64,000 nucleotides of DNA from Polyodon spathula (GCF_017654505.1 NC_054558.1:13077278-13141277), one strand, 5' to 3'. Positions 10,489 to 21,005 are shown, counted from the stretch's first letter. Program-made: numbers and translations. Notes: generated by a model from the sequence alone, not told the origin.

Positions 10489-11824
10489 CACTACGTAACA
10501 CAATTTGTGTTTCTGGGTAGTAAGTGTTATTTCCTAATTGCTTATGCCTCAAAAGTATAGAAAATGGCTATTATTCCCCACAAACTTTGCTTTTGTGACC
10601 AGGACAGTGATATTTTGGAGTTTAACTATTTCCAATGAGAAAACGGGTGAATTTGTGTCTTTTCGTTCACACAAAGTCAGAAAAAAAACAACATATGAAT
10701 CCCAATTAACATGTATATATACTAAAGTAATACAAAAATTACTACAAATGATTTAGAAATGAGTAGTTTTTCGAGATTTATGATTATACTGTAAATCACT
10801 TTCACGAATCAGCCTCCAAATGTTGTCTCCCATCATGTTCTTGTTATATTGTCCTTGGTAGCGGCGTTCAAAGTCCAGTATATGCTGGTGGAAGTGTTCT
10901 CCTTGCTCCTCCGAGTACGCTCCCATGTTCTCCTTGAATTTATCAAGATGAGCATCAAGGATATAGACTTTGAGGGACATCCTACAGCCCATTTTGCCAT
11001 AGTTCTTCACCAGAGTTTCAACCAGCTCCACATAGTTTTCGGCCTTGTGATTGCCCAGGAAGCCCCGAACCACTGCGACAAAGCTGTTCCAAGCCACTTT
11101 CTCCTTACTAGTGAGCTTCTTGGGAAATTCATTGCACTCCAGGATCTTCTTTATCTGTGATCCGACAAAGACACCGGCTTTGATCTTTGCCTCAGACAGC
11201 TTAGGGAAGAAGTCTTGAAGGTAATTGAAGGCTGCCAACTCCTTATCTAGAGCTCTGACAAATTGTTTCATAAGGCCCAATTTGATGTGCAGTGGTGGCA
11301 TCAGCACCTTCTGGGGGTCCACCAGTGGTTCCCACTTGACGTTGTTCCTCCCCACAGAGAACTCGGTCCGCTGTGGCCAGTCCCGCCTGTGGTAGTACGC
11401 CTTGGTGTGCCTGCTTTCCCAAAGGCAAAGATAGCAGGGAAACTTGGTAAAACCGCCTTGGAGACCCATCAGGAATGCCACCATTGCAGCCTCTTGATGC
11501 CATCTCAGAAAAATGCAGACATGTATCCACTTAGGCAGCTGGAACTAAACTGAACTGGTGGGCTTAATGCCCCTGTATTTATACTACTATTTATATTAGT
11601 GGAAAGTTCTAGAAAGTTATAGAAGTTACTCCAAGTTTACTCAGCACTGAATCTATCTGGAATGTTCGGGAAAATAGGCAAATTTCAAAATATCACTGTC
11701 CTGGTCATAAAAGCCAAGTTTGTGGGGAATAATAGCCATTTTCTATACTTTTGAGGCATAAGCAATTAGGAAATAACACTTACTACCCAGGAACCAAAAA
11801 AATAAAAAAAAATGTTACACGGTG
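10489..11824 (-). mobile_element. DNA transposon with CACTA-type ends
   Basis: The left end CACTACGTAACA and right end TGTTACACGGTG are the tips of long terminal inverted repeats, which match over roughly 130 bases (10489-10620 against 11690-11824). TTA flanks both sides. Cassette 4 has the uninterrupted site GATTATATAATAG, which confirms insertion with a TTA duplication. CACTA tips and a 3-bp duplication resemble EnSpm/CMC elements. The encoded protein does not obviously match that superfamily, so I leave it unassigned. A left-end fragment of the same family is at 20246-20553. Confidence 0.8.
10753..11484 (-). CDS. transposon-encoded ORF, C-terminal part
   Basis: An open frame of 243 codons lies wholly between the terminal inverted repeats, so it is the element's own protein. 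It contains a CYLCLWESR segment with a CxxC pair, then PLVDPQKVLMPPLHIKLGL, and ends in a Gln/Asn- and His-rich part (GEHFHQHILDFERRYQGQY). Proteins with this PPLHIKLGL signature are known to me as uncharacterised, repeat-borne ORFs in animal genomes. They are usually about twice as long, so the N-terminal part has probably been deleted. There is no internal stop. A transposase function is inferred from the position only. Confidence 0.6.
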   Translation of the reverse strand: MVAFLMGLQGGFTKFPCYLCLWESRHTKAYYHRRDWPQRTEFSVGRNNVKWEPLVDPQKVLMPPLHIKLGLMKQFVRALDKELAAFNYLQDFFPKLSEAKIKAGVFVGSQIKKILECNEFPKKLTSKEKVAWNSFVAVVRGFLGNHKAENYVELVETLVKNYGKMGCRMSLKVYILDAHLDKFKENMGAYSEEQGEHFHQHILDFERRYQGQYNKNMMGDNIWRLIRESDLQYNHKSRKTTHF

Positions 11825-12327
11825 TTATATAATAGTTAGAAAGCATAGAATTTAGCAGTTGTGTGAAATAAGATACAAAAAACAATCCATCAATGTTGAT
11901 GCAGTATCTGAGAATATTGAGGTAGCAAGCTAGGTATTTCCTAAAAATAATGTGAAGGTTGTTAATGGTGAGTTGCACGTGTTGTGTGCATGAGGATATA
12001 CGGGGTAGATAGTTTGTTTAAAAATGTATTTATATAACGCTTTATATACATGTTTATTAAAAGTTGTTTGTCTTTTTGACGCATTAAATACATGTAAACA
12101 TCTAGCACATAGTTGTTGCTTTGTAAATAAATTCTCTGAAAGTTCATTTTTTTATTAATAGCAAACATCATACAACTGACATGTTGTAATATGTATCAAC
12201 ATTGCACTATCAGACTGTAAGAGGGTGCAGGGGCGTCATTAAGAGGAATGTCTCTGAGTAGCGTCTACACAGAACATAGGCTGCACTGCCATCTTCACCA
12301 GCGAGACTCACTCAGGAGGCAGCAGAA

Positions 12328-12364
12328 GGTTTTTGAATGGTGATGTAGAGACTCTCACAGTGTG
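12328..12364 (-). promoter_or_regulatory. RSS with shortened spacer, family D
   Basis: Minus strand: heptamer CACACTG, a 21-base spacer instead of the 23 seen in other family D copies, and nonamer TCAAAAACC. Confidence 0.65.
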
Positions 12365-13361
12365 GCACTCAGAGCACAGAAGTACGTGGCAGAGTCAGAC
12401 AGCACAGCCGCAGTGATATTCAGGTGAAAGGTCTTCTCTGTCTTGTCAGGAGATGCAGAGAAACGATTTTGAAACTGTGGCAGAGCAAAGCTCTGCCGTT
12501 TAGAAATTGGCAGGGATGGGGTTCATTTCCCCTACCTGCCTGGGTTTATTATGTTCAGTTGGCTGGGGTTGATTAGTTGATTAAATGATTAACTTAATTA
12601 ACAATCAATCAGTGCCCAGCCACCAAACATAAAAGGTGGTTGGTGGTTGGTGGTTTGTATTTTTATTTTTGAAATTGTGAATCCAGTAAAGCCATTGCCC
12701 AGCCTGGAAACCTTATTTTTGTAAGTATGTTTTTTTGTATTGCTTTATTTGTGTTTGAATCCTTTTGTTTTGCCCTTGTGCACTTTTATTTTGTGTGTTT
12801 ATTTATAATAAAAGTATTTATTTTTTTGAACTGCAGTCTGTCTCTGGGCCATTATCCACTCGCCAGCCTGCCACAGAAACCTTGGTGGAATGTCCTCTGC
12901 CTGAGAATAGTCACTGAATATGAGCTGTGGGGCTTGATTGCGATCCTGAATCTACCAGAAGAGATATGAAGCAGTGCTGTCATATTTATAGTGTATAGTG
13001 GTGTACTCTGTTTCTTTAACGAGAGTTGAATTTGAAGGTTGAGTCATTGTATTTCCCTGGATCATTTCTAAATGAGGAGACAGAAAGATAATCACTGTGA
13101 AATTAGAATGAAATAAACTCCAGATTCAAGCTGCCTTACAGTAAATAGACAGATAAATGATCATTACAGCCACAAAGGAGATACATAGTTATGCTGCTTA
13201 TATGTTAACAAACTGTAAAATGCCGAAACAGACTACATAAAAAATAACACCAAAGACATGGCCACGATCTTGTCAAACGTTGTGTCTAATTGTGTAGCAG
13301 TTTATTTACCTGTGATTAAACAGAGAAGTATCAAAGTAAAAACAGCGCATTCCCGTTCCAT
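12365..13361 (-). pseudogene. TRA/TRD V pseudogene, family D, split by a solo LTR
   Basis: Leader exon 13310-13361 (MERECAVFTLILLCLITG) has a good GT donor. The V exon spans 13067 down to 12365 but is interrupted in FR3 by a 400-bp solo LTR. Other damage is visible. The first Cys is Tyr (IHYKYD). The Tyr after the conserved Trp is TAG (LFW-stop-IQ). The RSS spacer is two bases short. The end of the exon still reads SDSATYFCAL. The Cys-to-Tyr change is shared with the copy at 63.5 kb. Confidence 0.92.
12476..12875 (+). mobile_element. solo LTR inside a V exon
   Basis: The element starts TGTGGCAGAG and ends CAGCCTGCCACA, is exactly 400 bp, and is flanked by perfect 5-bp duplications GAAAC (12471-12475 and 12876-12880). 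Intact copies of the V exon at 23.1 and 63.5 kb have a single GAAAC at this place. AATAAA lies near 12806. Its ends and an internal GGCAGGGAT motif tie it to the solo LTRs at 5301 and 17390, but it lies in the opposite orientation. Confidence 0.93.
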
Positions 13362-13441
13362 TACCAAAACTTTCAAACAAACCTCCCTCCACCGTCTGCT
13401 TCAATCTGCAGCTGAAACTGTGAAGGATGCGTTTCTATAGC

Positions 13442-13451
13442 AGTGAGGTCA
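13442..13451 (-). promoter_or_regulatory. CRE-like decamer upstream of family D leader
   Basis: Plus strand AGTGAGGTCA, one mismatch from the AGTGAYRTCA decamer known from TCR V-beta promoters. The 23.1 kb copy matches it perfectly. Confidence 0.35.
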
Positions 13452-13880
13452 ATAAACCAGTGCCCCGCCCCCTACACAGTGCAACCCTTTATTGCGTCAT
13501 TTCGTCTGTAAACTTCAGACAGTTTTTTTCCTGCACTATTATGCTCAATCTTCATTAATTCACTTCTCCAAATATTAACGTACAATACCTGAGCACGTCA
13601 CAGCATCTCGTGAGCAGGACGTCATATCTTGTTGCCTGCAGCTCACCTGCTGTTCTCGGTGTATCGGTTAGCAGACAATCACCGTATTTTCCTGCTCATA
13701 GCATAACAACTACGCAAAGCTGGTGTGCTTTTAGAGTCGGGTACCTATGTTATTTATTGCATCCGATTGTATTCTATTTACTTTCTTAAACACTAAGCGC
13801 TTTTACAAAAGCAAATTGGAAAGGAATAATTTGAGTCATTTTTCATGATTGCCAATTTATTAATCCCGAATGATAGTAAA

Positions 13881-13954
<74 letters not shown>

Positions 13955-15309
13955 TTTACATTATACAGTGCTCCGTCATACACCTTAGCTCTCGCCGACC
14001 AACAAGAGAACCCAAAGAAAGTCTTCACGATAAGGAGTAAACTGAGTCATGTCTCAATGATTTGCGAGGTATTATTGGGGCCGATGATGGCTCATCTACC
14101 AAAATAACAGCATTGCAAAGACTGGGAGAGAAATGTCATAAGAGGAGAAAATAATACGAGGTTACCACAATCTCTTACAAGTTATAAGCACTAAATCGTG
14201 CTCAGCAGATACTCTCGTGCTCATTAGATAATACGTTAGAGGTTCCGTTCATTTGTAATATTTAAGCTGAAAGAGTAAAAGCAAAGCTAAATAAATAAAT
14301 AAAACATTCTATCAATTCAAGGCTGTTTCAATTTGTTTTGAATTTGTACCTGGTCAATATGATTCGAAAGGTAACAGACGTGCCACAATTCTGAAAACAA
14401 TCGAAAAATAAGATACGGGGTAAGCTCCTGTGAGGGATGTGATCGAATCTGTAGTTTGCGGCGGTTGCTGAGCAGGGAGGTAAGTCACTTGCTGTCCGTG
14501 GTGCTGAATTGTCAAGAGAAGAAACGAATGCACAGCTGTAGGACAGTTTGCTGTTGTTTTGTGAATTTCAGGTTTTCTTTATAAAGTTTGGACGGCTCCT
14601 CTTGTTAAACTTCGTTGTTATGTGTCAGACTCACTTGGGTGTTTCTGAAACGCGAATCTTTGTTCTACTCCTGTTTACAAAATGTTGCTTCTCCGCGAAA
14701 TAGCATGTGTTCTGGTAACGACATTGGTGTTTGAAATCCAGGTAGGACTGTAGTCAAAAAGAAGGAGCCGGTCAAGCTCTGCCCGTGTACTGCGGGTGTG
14801 TTGTTCTATCTGTTTGGTGACTTAGGGCACATATTCAATAGAATGAAGTGCACAGTTTCCCAGTTGATGTATTCAACCAAGACCAATTAACCACAGCAGG
14901 ATTTATGTTTCTTCCTTCAATAATACCAAAAGCCCAAAATTTGGAGTACGCTCCCAGTTAGGTGTTCCAACTGCAATATTCAAACCAAAATATTTTTTTC
15001 TCTATTTTCTTTTTGGGTTGTACGGACAGGAACCACACATTACTCCTGGTCAACGCTGTGCTTAACTTTCCATTTCATGTCCATTGTAAACTTAATACAA
15101 TTCGTTTATTTTTAAGATCTTGTTAGTTCATATCAGTTCATTCTGTGCAACCGTACTGTTAGATTAAAAAAAAAAAAAAAACTGTATGTAGATTTCTGAA
15201 CAAACATTGGCTGGTTGGATGACTGTACAGTCTTAAAAAGGGGGCAATATATGTTTTGTAAAGGATATATGTTCTGTTTCGCTGGAGGAGTCCATCTAAG
15301 GTTTAGGAG
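13452..15309. other. intergenic, no gene recognised
   Basis: I see no V gene, RNA gene or transposase here. An AT dinucleotide repeat of about 70 bases lies at 13883-13953. The rest is unique AT-rich sequence. Confidence 0.6.
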
Positions 15310-16165
15310 ATATAAACTGTAGTGTAGCTCAAGGGTCGATTCTTGGCCCGATATTATTTTCTTCATGCATGTTACCTCTGGGCCAGATTATTTATAAACT
15401 TGGAGAACATTTTCACTGTTATGCTGATGATACACAGCTATACATCTCTGTGAAACCCGGTGACAATACCACAACATGAGCCTTACTTGGGTGTATCACT
15501 GACATCAAAACTTGGATGTCCTTAAATTTTCTGCAATTAAACTCTGATAAGAAAGAAGTGATGATAGAAGGCTCTCATCATCAAATTGACCTATCAAAAA
15601 TTGATTTGAGGGGCTAAGTCCTAATTTGAAATCTGATGTGAGAAATTTGGGTGTTATTTTTGTTCTTACCTTAAGTTTTGAGTCACATATTAAAAGATTA
15701 CAAAAGTATGTTTTTATCATCTAAGAAACATTATCAACATTAGACCATTTCTGTCTTTATCTGATGCTAAAAGATTAAGCCATGCTTTTATTTCATGTAG
15801 ATTGGAATGCTGTAAAGCTCTTTTTTTGCACTTACTAGCCAAGCATTATTAAGGCTGCAGCTTGTGCAAAATTCAGCTGCAAGGGTCCTTACCAGAACCA
15901 AAAAGAGAGCACTTATAACTCCTGTGCTTGCTTCTCTGCACTGGCTTCCAGTGAAATAGCAAATTTAAAGTTCTATTGCTTACATTTAAAGTGTTAAATG
16001 GAATCACACCAGATTACCTCTCAGAGATGTTGTCTCTTTATCAGCCTCGGCGTGCACTGAGGTTGACTGAAAGTGGCCTTCACTGTATTCCGAGGGTGAG
16101 GCTCAAGAGGAAAGGAGAGATTGATTTTTGCATTCGGACTCCACAGTTGTGAAACTCTCTCCATC
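15310..16165 (+). mobile_element. L2-type LINE relic (3' end)
   Basis: Translated in pieces, this stretch gives [40 protein letters not shown] and LQLVQNSAARVLTRTK, in the order of the reverse transcriptase and C-terminal region of L2-type LINEs. Many stops and frameshifts break it. It ends near a GT repeat (16170-16231) and a TTA repeat (16432-16490), in keeping with an old 5'-truncated copy. Confidence 0.75.
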
Positions 16166-16169
<4 letters not shown>

Positions 16170-16235
<66 letters not shown>

Positions 16236-16432
16236 TAGGTTTATGTATTTGTCTACATGTATGTGTATGTATGTGTTTGCATTTTAACCTATTTTAACCT
16301 ATTTCATTTTTACTCATCAATTTATGCAGTTTTATTAATTTTAATGGAATGTTTATGTGTTTTTTTATCTACTTTTTTGTTTTTGTGCAGGCCTTCAACC
16401 TTGTGGTATGAAAGGTGCTCTATAAAAAAAAG

Positions 16433-16490
<58 letters not shown>
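16170..16490. repeat. GT and TTA microsatellites
   Basis: A GT dinucleotide run at about 16170-16231 and a TTA trinucleotide run at about 16432-16490, at the 3' side of the L2 relic. The poly-Leu frame here is a product of the repeat. Confidence 0.9.
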
Positions 16491-16492
<2 letters not shown>

Positions 16493-16819
16493 AACAATGA
16501 TGCTTTGAAAGAGTCAAAATAATTCACTGTTTTGAGTGCAGTTAGGCACGATACAACATGAATTATTTCCTTCCTAATCAAATTGATTGTCAATTTGATA
16601 AATTTGTTTGGTTTTTGCTCTGTTGTTACACTTGGTTCAAACAGTTAAAATATTTGTCTCTCATATTGTGGAAATGTTGTCATTAGTTCTTCTGGGGTTA
16701 AGTTTCAAACCCCACTTCCAGAGACACCGGTGTCTGTTGTGAGTGAAGAGAGGAGCGAGAACTAAAACTTGGAGTTTGTTTATTTTACTTTAATATGTTG
16801 TTCTCTTTTATCTATGTAT

Positions 16820-17050
16820 GAACAAGTGGCACATCATGATGGTTTTGTAGTGTTTACAGACAAGCTGAGGCTGCAGTCACACAGAACGAGCAGCAGACTA
16901 CAGGCGTCTCTTTTTCATCAACACGACAGACATGTTTTTGTCAGCAGCTCAAACCTGCCTCCTGAAGCCGAGAATCGATCTTCAACACCTGGTGCTTTAT
17001 TCTCATCTCCAGCCCCTCCAGCTAGTATGTACCGCTGGAGAACTAAAAAC
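16820..17050 (-). repeat. copy of 1-310 with the V end deleted
   Basis: Matches the left edge of the window, including the nonamer region near 16935 and most of the RSS spacer. It jumps from within one or two bases of the heptamer edge directly to sequence 90 bases further on. No V codons or heptamer remain. Confidence 0.7.
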
Positions 17051-17389
17051 ATGAGAATGTATATATGTGTTAATGGTTTAATTATTAGTTATCCCATGCA
17101 CCTGGTGTGTATTGTAAACTAAAGCCAAGTGCAGGGTATTTAAAGAAAGCAGCCAGTGTGATCAGGGCTGCTGGTGTGTGAGGAGCCTGGTTGATAGTGA
17201 TTTCAACTGAAACAAAAAAAGGTAGTGTGAAGAAGACTTTTTGTGAGTGATGTTTTTGTTACAGGTAAACAGCTTATCTGTCCTGTTTATAGATTAGGTT
17301 ACAGTGTGTGTTAGGTAGTGCTCTAGGAAGAGCTAGGTGTTTGGTTTGTGTTAATTTTTTTAGATTTTTGTGATTATTAAAAATAGCGC

Positions 17390-17806
17390 TGTGGTAGGAT
17401 ACCTGGGAGGACAGAGACTCTAAGACAATAAACTGCAGTGAAAAGCGCTGCTGCGCTGTTTTAATCCACAAAAATGTCAAAGAAAGCAAAAATCTCACAC
17501 ACAAATACACTTACAAAATAACTAGCACAAGGGCCAAAACAACAGTTTAAACAAAACTGTTCAGGCTGGGCAGAGCCTGCACTGAACTTCATAACAAAGT
17601 AACATTCAACCCAAAACACCTCCACCAAACAAAGTAATTTCCCCTTTTTATAGCATGTGGCTGGAGCCTAATTATCAATTATTCAATCAGCTCCAGCCAC
17701 ATTCTCACATGTATTTTGGCAGGGATAGGAAATTAACCCCATCCCTGCCAACCACCACCAAATCACCACCCCACAATATTTACAAACAGGGCCCTGCCCT
17801 GCCACA
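17390..17806 (-). mobile_element. solo LTR, TGTGGCAG family
   Basis: Flanked by perfect 5-bp duplications AGCGC (17385-17389 and 17807-17811). On the minus strand it runs from TGTGGCAGGG to ATCCTACCACA. It is the counterpart of the copy at 5301-5710 and about 417 bases long. Confidence 0.88.
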
Positions 17807-18212
17807 AGCGCATAAGAGTTTGAAAACTTCCAATTGTGTGTCCTAGGTCCTGCTTGAAAGGGCCAACGAATGTGTGGAGAATTACAATCCTTTTACAGTG
17901 TTCAGTGGAGTCTTCACATCCAGTGCCTTCACAGCACTTTGATACCTTAACGAAGTCCTGTATCAAACATGGATTTATTATATTGATGATTGTGATTCAC
18001 CACAATCTGCTCTCTTATTCCAGTTCTAAGAACAGGGAACAAATTTCCAAGACTGCAGAGAAGAAAGTGAATCAAAATGCAAACAGTTTGCCTGCACTGA
18101 AACCGCTTCCTTTATAATGTACTTATGCCAATCATAGTGTGTGGAAACAGTTCAACACGACTTTGTTTCATCTTTTACCAGGTCATGGGCCTGTGCCAGA
18201 TAGTGCTTACAG

Positions 18213-18250
18213 AGTGATTGTACAGCATTCCAGTGAGTTTTCATACTGTG
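18213..18250 (-). promoter_or_regulatory. weakened RSS, family A
   Basis: Minus strand: heptamer CACAGTA, 22-base spacer, nonamer ACAATCACT. Both elements depart from consensus. Confidence 0.7.
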
Positions 18251-18677
18251 CTACCAACAGAACACAGTGATAGATTGCTGTGTCACTCAGAGCAAGTTTG
18301 GAAATGGTGATTGTAGTAGAGCAGCTGTCTGCTGTAGAAGTGAACTGGCTTTTAGCAAAGTCTGCAGTGTGAGAACCGTTATATGAGTGAGATCCTTTCT
18401 GCAGTATGTACTCCAGGGCTCGGTTTGAGTTCTGTCGATACCAGTAAAGGTAAATGTTTTGGCTATCTGCAACATAAGAGCAGCTGGGCGTTACTGACTT
18501 TCCTTCTGTTCTGGAGACTGCTGTCTGTATAGGACTGCTGGAATCCCCTCTTGTCATGACTGAACATTGAGGAAGAAAAAGAACATTTAAGCGACAGTAA
18601 ATAATAATAATAATCGTTCTTCTTGTGTTGAAATTTCCTGGCAGAATAATAAACATACATATGATTAATGTATCCAT
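18251..18677 (-). pseudogene. TRA/TRD V gene, family A, open frame but broken splice donor
   Basis: Leader exon 18638-18677 (MDTLIICMFIILP) and V exon 18251-18559 have no stop or frameshift. First Cys (PSCSYV), Trp (YWYRQN) and second Cys (IYHCVL) are present. The donor after the leader reads CAG/GAAATT, where copies at 18.92 and 59.58 kb have CAG/GTAATT, so normal splicing should fail. The intron is in frame without a stop, so an unspliced message would still give one continuous 156-codon frame. The RSS is also degraded. I class it as a probable pseudogene. Use of the nearby intact leader at 18920-18959 is the main alternative. Confidence 0.7.
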
Positions 18678-18766
18678 TTTAGCTAGGTGTTAATTTCTTT
18701 AAGAACAGAATAGAAAGGTTCTGTCTCTGTGTTGATTCTGGTGCTTTTGTCTTCACAATGCTGCTC

Positions 18767-18959
18767 GGAAAGTTATTGACTTTCCTTCTGTTCTGGAGAC
18801 TGCTGTCTGTATGGGACTGCTGGAATCCCCTCTTGTCATGACTAAACATTGAGGAAGAAAAAGAACATTTAAGCGACAGTCAATAATACTAATAATCGTT
18901 CTTTTTGTGTTGAAATTACCTGGCAGGATAATAAACATACATATGATTAATGTATCCAT
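18767..18959 (-). pseudogene. truncated duplicate of family A leader and FR1
   Basis: A second leader exon (18920-18959, MDTLIICMFIILP) has an intact GTAATT donor. It is followed by an intron and only the first ~75 bases of a V exon (18767-18841). That fragment stops at TEGKSI and runs into promoter-like sequence of the neighbouring gene. It has no RSS. It lies just upstream of the full-length copy whose donor is broken. Confidence 0.85.
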
Positions 18960-19118
18960 TTTAGCTAGGTGTTGATTTCTTTAAGAACAGAATAGAAAGG
19001 TTCTGTCTCTGTGTTGATTCTGGTGCTTTTCTCTTCACAATGCTGCTCTGAAATATTCTGCTTAGAGGTTTTGAATGGCAAATGTCTGTAACCAATCAGC
19101 AAAGAGAAACAGAAACAT

Positions 19119-19138
19119 GTGATGTAAATGTGACGTAA
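19119..19138 (-). promoter_or_regulatory. tandem CRE-like promoter motif, family A
   Basis: Minus strand contains TTACGTCA and, eight bases on, TTACATCA, with CCAAT-type ACCAATCAGC at about 19091. Same layout as at 6729 and 59782. Confidence 0.45.
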
Positions 19139-19375
19139 TCATGTAACATTTATCAAGATCTCCATTAGCAGTTAACTGGATGCAAATCAAAGAGGTTTCA
19201 ATTTCATTGACTAACTGCTGTCGCCCTACTCACTTTCCAATGAACCTTCCCAGAACTCAGGAAATCCAGCACTCACCACATTATAAAGTGCACAGTGGTC
19301 ACCCTTCTGCACAGCAGAGCTGTCACTGGAAATGCCATCAGCATTGTAATCACCAGCCTCTGTACACGCCAAGGT

Positions 19376-19414
19376 TTTTTTTTTATGGGTTGGGCACTGC
19401 TTTGTATCCCTGTG
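19376..19414 (-). promoter_or_regulatory. degraded RSS, family B
   Basis: Minus strand: heptamer CACAGGG. The nonamer position is replaced by a run of A bases, apparently expanded from the A-run of ACAAAAACC. Confidence 0.55.
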
Positions 19415-19744
19415 CTTTTTCTATTGCAGAATAATAGAGGGCAGAATGAGACACTGAAGGCTGTATCGTCAAGGAGCCAGTTTTAGATGAGTTATCTGCT
19501 GCTGGTTTATATTCCCCAGAATCATCTCCATGTGTTCCTGAGCCCCAGGTTTGGTTGATGCATTTTAAACCCTTGTTGAGATCTTGTTTATACCAGTGCA
19601 TTGCATCAAAGCTGTTTCTCTGATAATGACAGTTTATCTGAACCGATTCTCCTTCTGAAACTCGCTGCGTATTAGGGTTTTGAGTCACCTGATCTTCAAA
19701 GAAAACATATGGTCTTTAAAGAACACATATAAACAAATTATAAA

Positions 19745-19819
<75 letters not shown>

Positions 19820-19897
19820 GAAAAGCGATGATCATGTTTTTTTGGAGTACACACCTCTTAAAATCAAGCACAGAATGATACATGTCAGTCTTGTCAT
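19415..19897 (-). pseudogene. TRA/TRD V pseudogene, family B (cassette 2)
   Basis: Leader exon 19855-19897 (MTRLTCIILCLILRG) has a GTGTGT donor. The V exon is open from TQNPNTQRVSEGES to the end. The 5' part of the exon and its acceptor (GVHSEDQ in relatives) are missing, so no acceptor is evident. The second Cys is Ser (LYYSAIE). The RSS is degraded. First Cys (INCHYQ) and Trp (MHWYKQ) are still present. A long CA repeat (19749-19818) sits in the intron. Confidence 0.85.
19749..19818. repeat. CA microsatellite in V intron
   Basis: About 35 CA units between leader and V exon of the family B pseudogene. The V/C-alternating frame on the minus strand is a repeat artefact. Confidence 0.95.
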
Positions 19898-20245
19898 TGA
19901 AGTAATCCAAGGTGTTAAATTGAAGAGAGAAATACAAGTGGATCAATATGCACCTTTCTCTTCATACCAATCTACCCATGATATTATGTGCATTCATTCA
20001 CAGTGGTGTCTGTCACAGCTATTTCCTTTTCTTTAAAACAGATGTGCTGTGGCATGTTCTGGTAACAAAGTAACCACCTCTCTTGTTATAGCTTAAGCTT
20101 TTCCTTGTAGTGACTGTGAATCTGTAATGCTTTCAATATGGAATGATTGATATCAAAATAATTTATTTCATTGTCTTCACTTTGTTTTCTGATAATACAT
20201 CATTAAAACAAGGTATGTTCTGCTGTCTATACAACTATTCTATTA

Positions 20246-20553
20246 CACTATGTAACACAATTTTTGTTCCTGGGTAGTAAGTGTTATTTCCTAATTGCTT
20301 ATGCCTCAAAAGTATAGAAAATGGCTATTATTCACCACAAACTTTGCTTTTGTGACCAGGACATTGATATTTTGAAATATCACTATTTCCAATGAGAAAA
20401 CAGGCGCTTTTGTGTCTTTTTGTTCACATAAAGTCAGAAAAAAACAACATATGAATCCAAATTAACATGTATTTATACTAAAGTAATACAAAAATGACTA
20501 CAAAAGATTTAGAAGTGAGTAGTTTCTTGAGATTTACAATTATACTGTAAATT
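20246..20553 (-). mobile_element. left-end fragment of the CACTA-ended transposon
   Basis: Begins CACTATGTAACACAA after TTA and aligns with the first ~310 bases of the element at 10489. It then breaks off directly beside an orphan family C leader. The right half of the element and the V exon expected here are absent, so one deletion probably removed both. Confidence 0.8.
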
Positions 20554-20581
20554 ATAAAGTCTGTTTGTGAATACCACTCAC

Positions 20582-20628
20582 CAAGACAAAAGCAAAGCAG
20601 AAGAAAAAGTTCCACACGTGTTCCTCAT
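20582..20628 (-). pseudogene. orphan family C leader exon
   Basis: Matches the family C leader (MRNTCGT start, CTTG/GTGAG donor) but has one extra A in a run, which shifts the frame. There is no V exon downstream. The transposon fragment occupies its place. Confidence 0.8.
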
Positions 20629-20984
20629 TCTTGAATTGTTCCATCCACAAGTAAAAATGCTTCTGAAAGACAGACAGCCTGAACTCTGGGTGGAGCCCTG
20701 CACAATGTCACGTCAGAATAAGGCACTGATTAGTTGATCTGTCTGGAGCCCAGGGGAACATTGGTCTAAAACTACAAAATATCACTAATTAAAACATACA
20801 GTACCTGTATTGTAATAGTGTCAAACATCCTTCTAATCTTGAAGGACTTCCTCGCTTCATCTCATGACAGTGAACTCACTGGTTTTTGGACTCCTGCTGG
20901 GCTGGTCTTTGCACTTCAGGGTCCAGTATCTCACAAACATAAAGCTTCTCGGTCTACACAGGGTAATGTCTTGGTAGTGGTGTC

Positions 20985-21005
20985 ACAAGAGACACTGTAT
21001 ATTGA

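Larger units (their letters stand above)
4180..13470 (-). repeat. V cassette 1 (duplicated block)
   Basis: This block contains V genes in the order D, C, B, A when read on the minus strand (12.4, 9.0, 7.1, 6.2 kb). The same family order recurs in cassettes 2 and 4, and without D in cassette 3. Intergenic sequence also aligns between cassettes, for example 4.2-4.9 with 58.1-58.8 kb and 5.8-6.6 with 17.9-18.7 kb. It carries three solo LTRs and one DNA transposon that the other cassettes lack wholly or in part. Confidence 0.75.

Noticed and set aside
12727..12969. 80-codon plus-strand frame
   Set aside because: It runs from inside the solo LTR into antisense V sequence and has no family resemblance.
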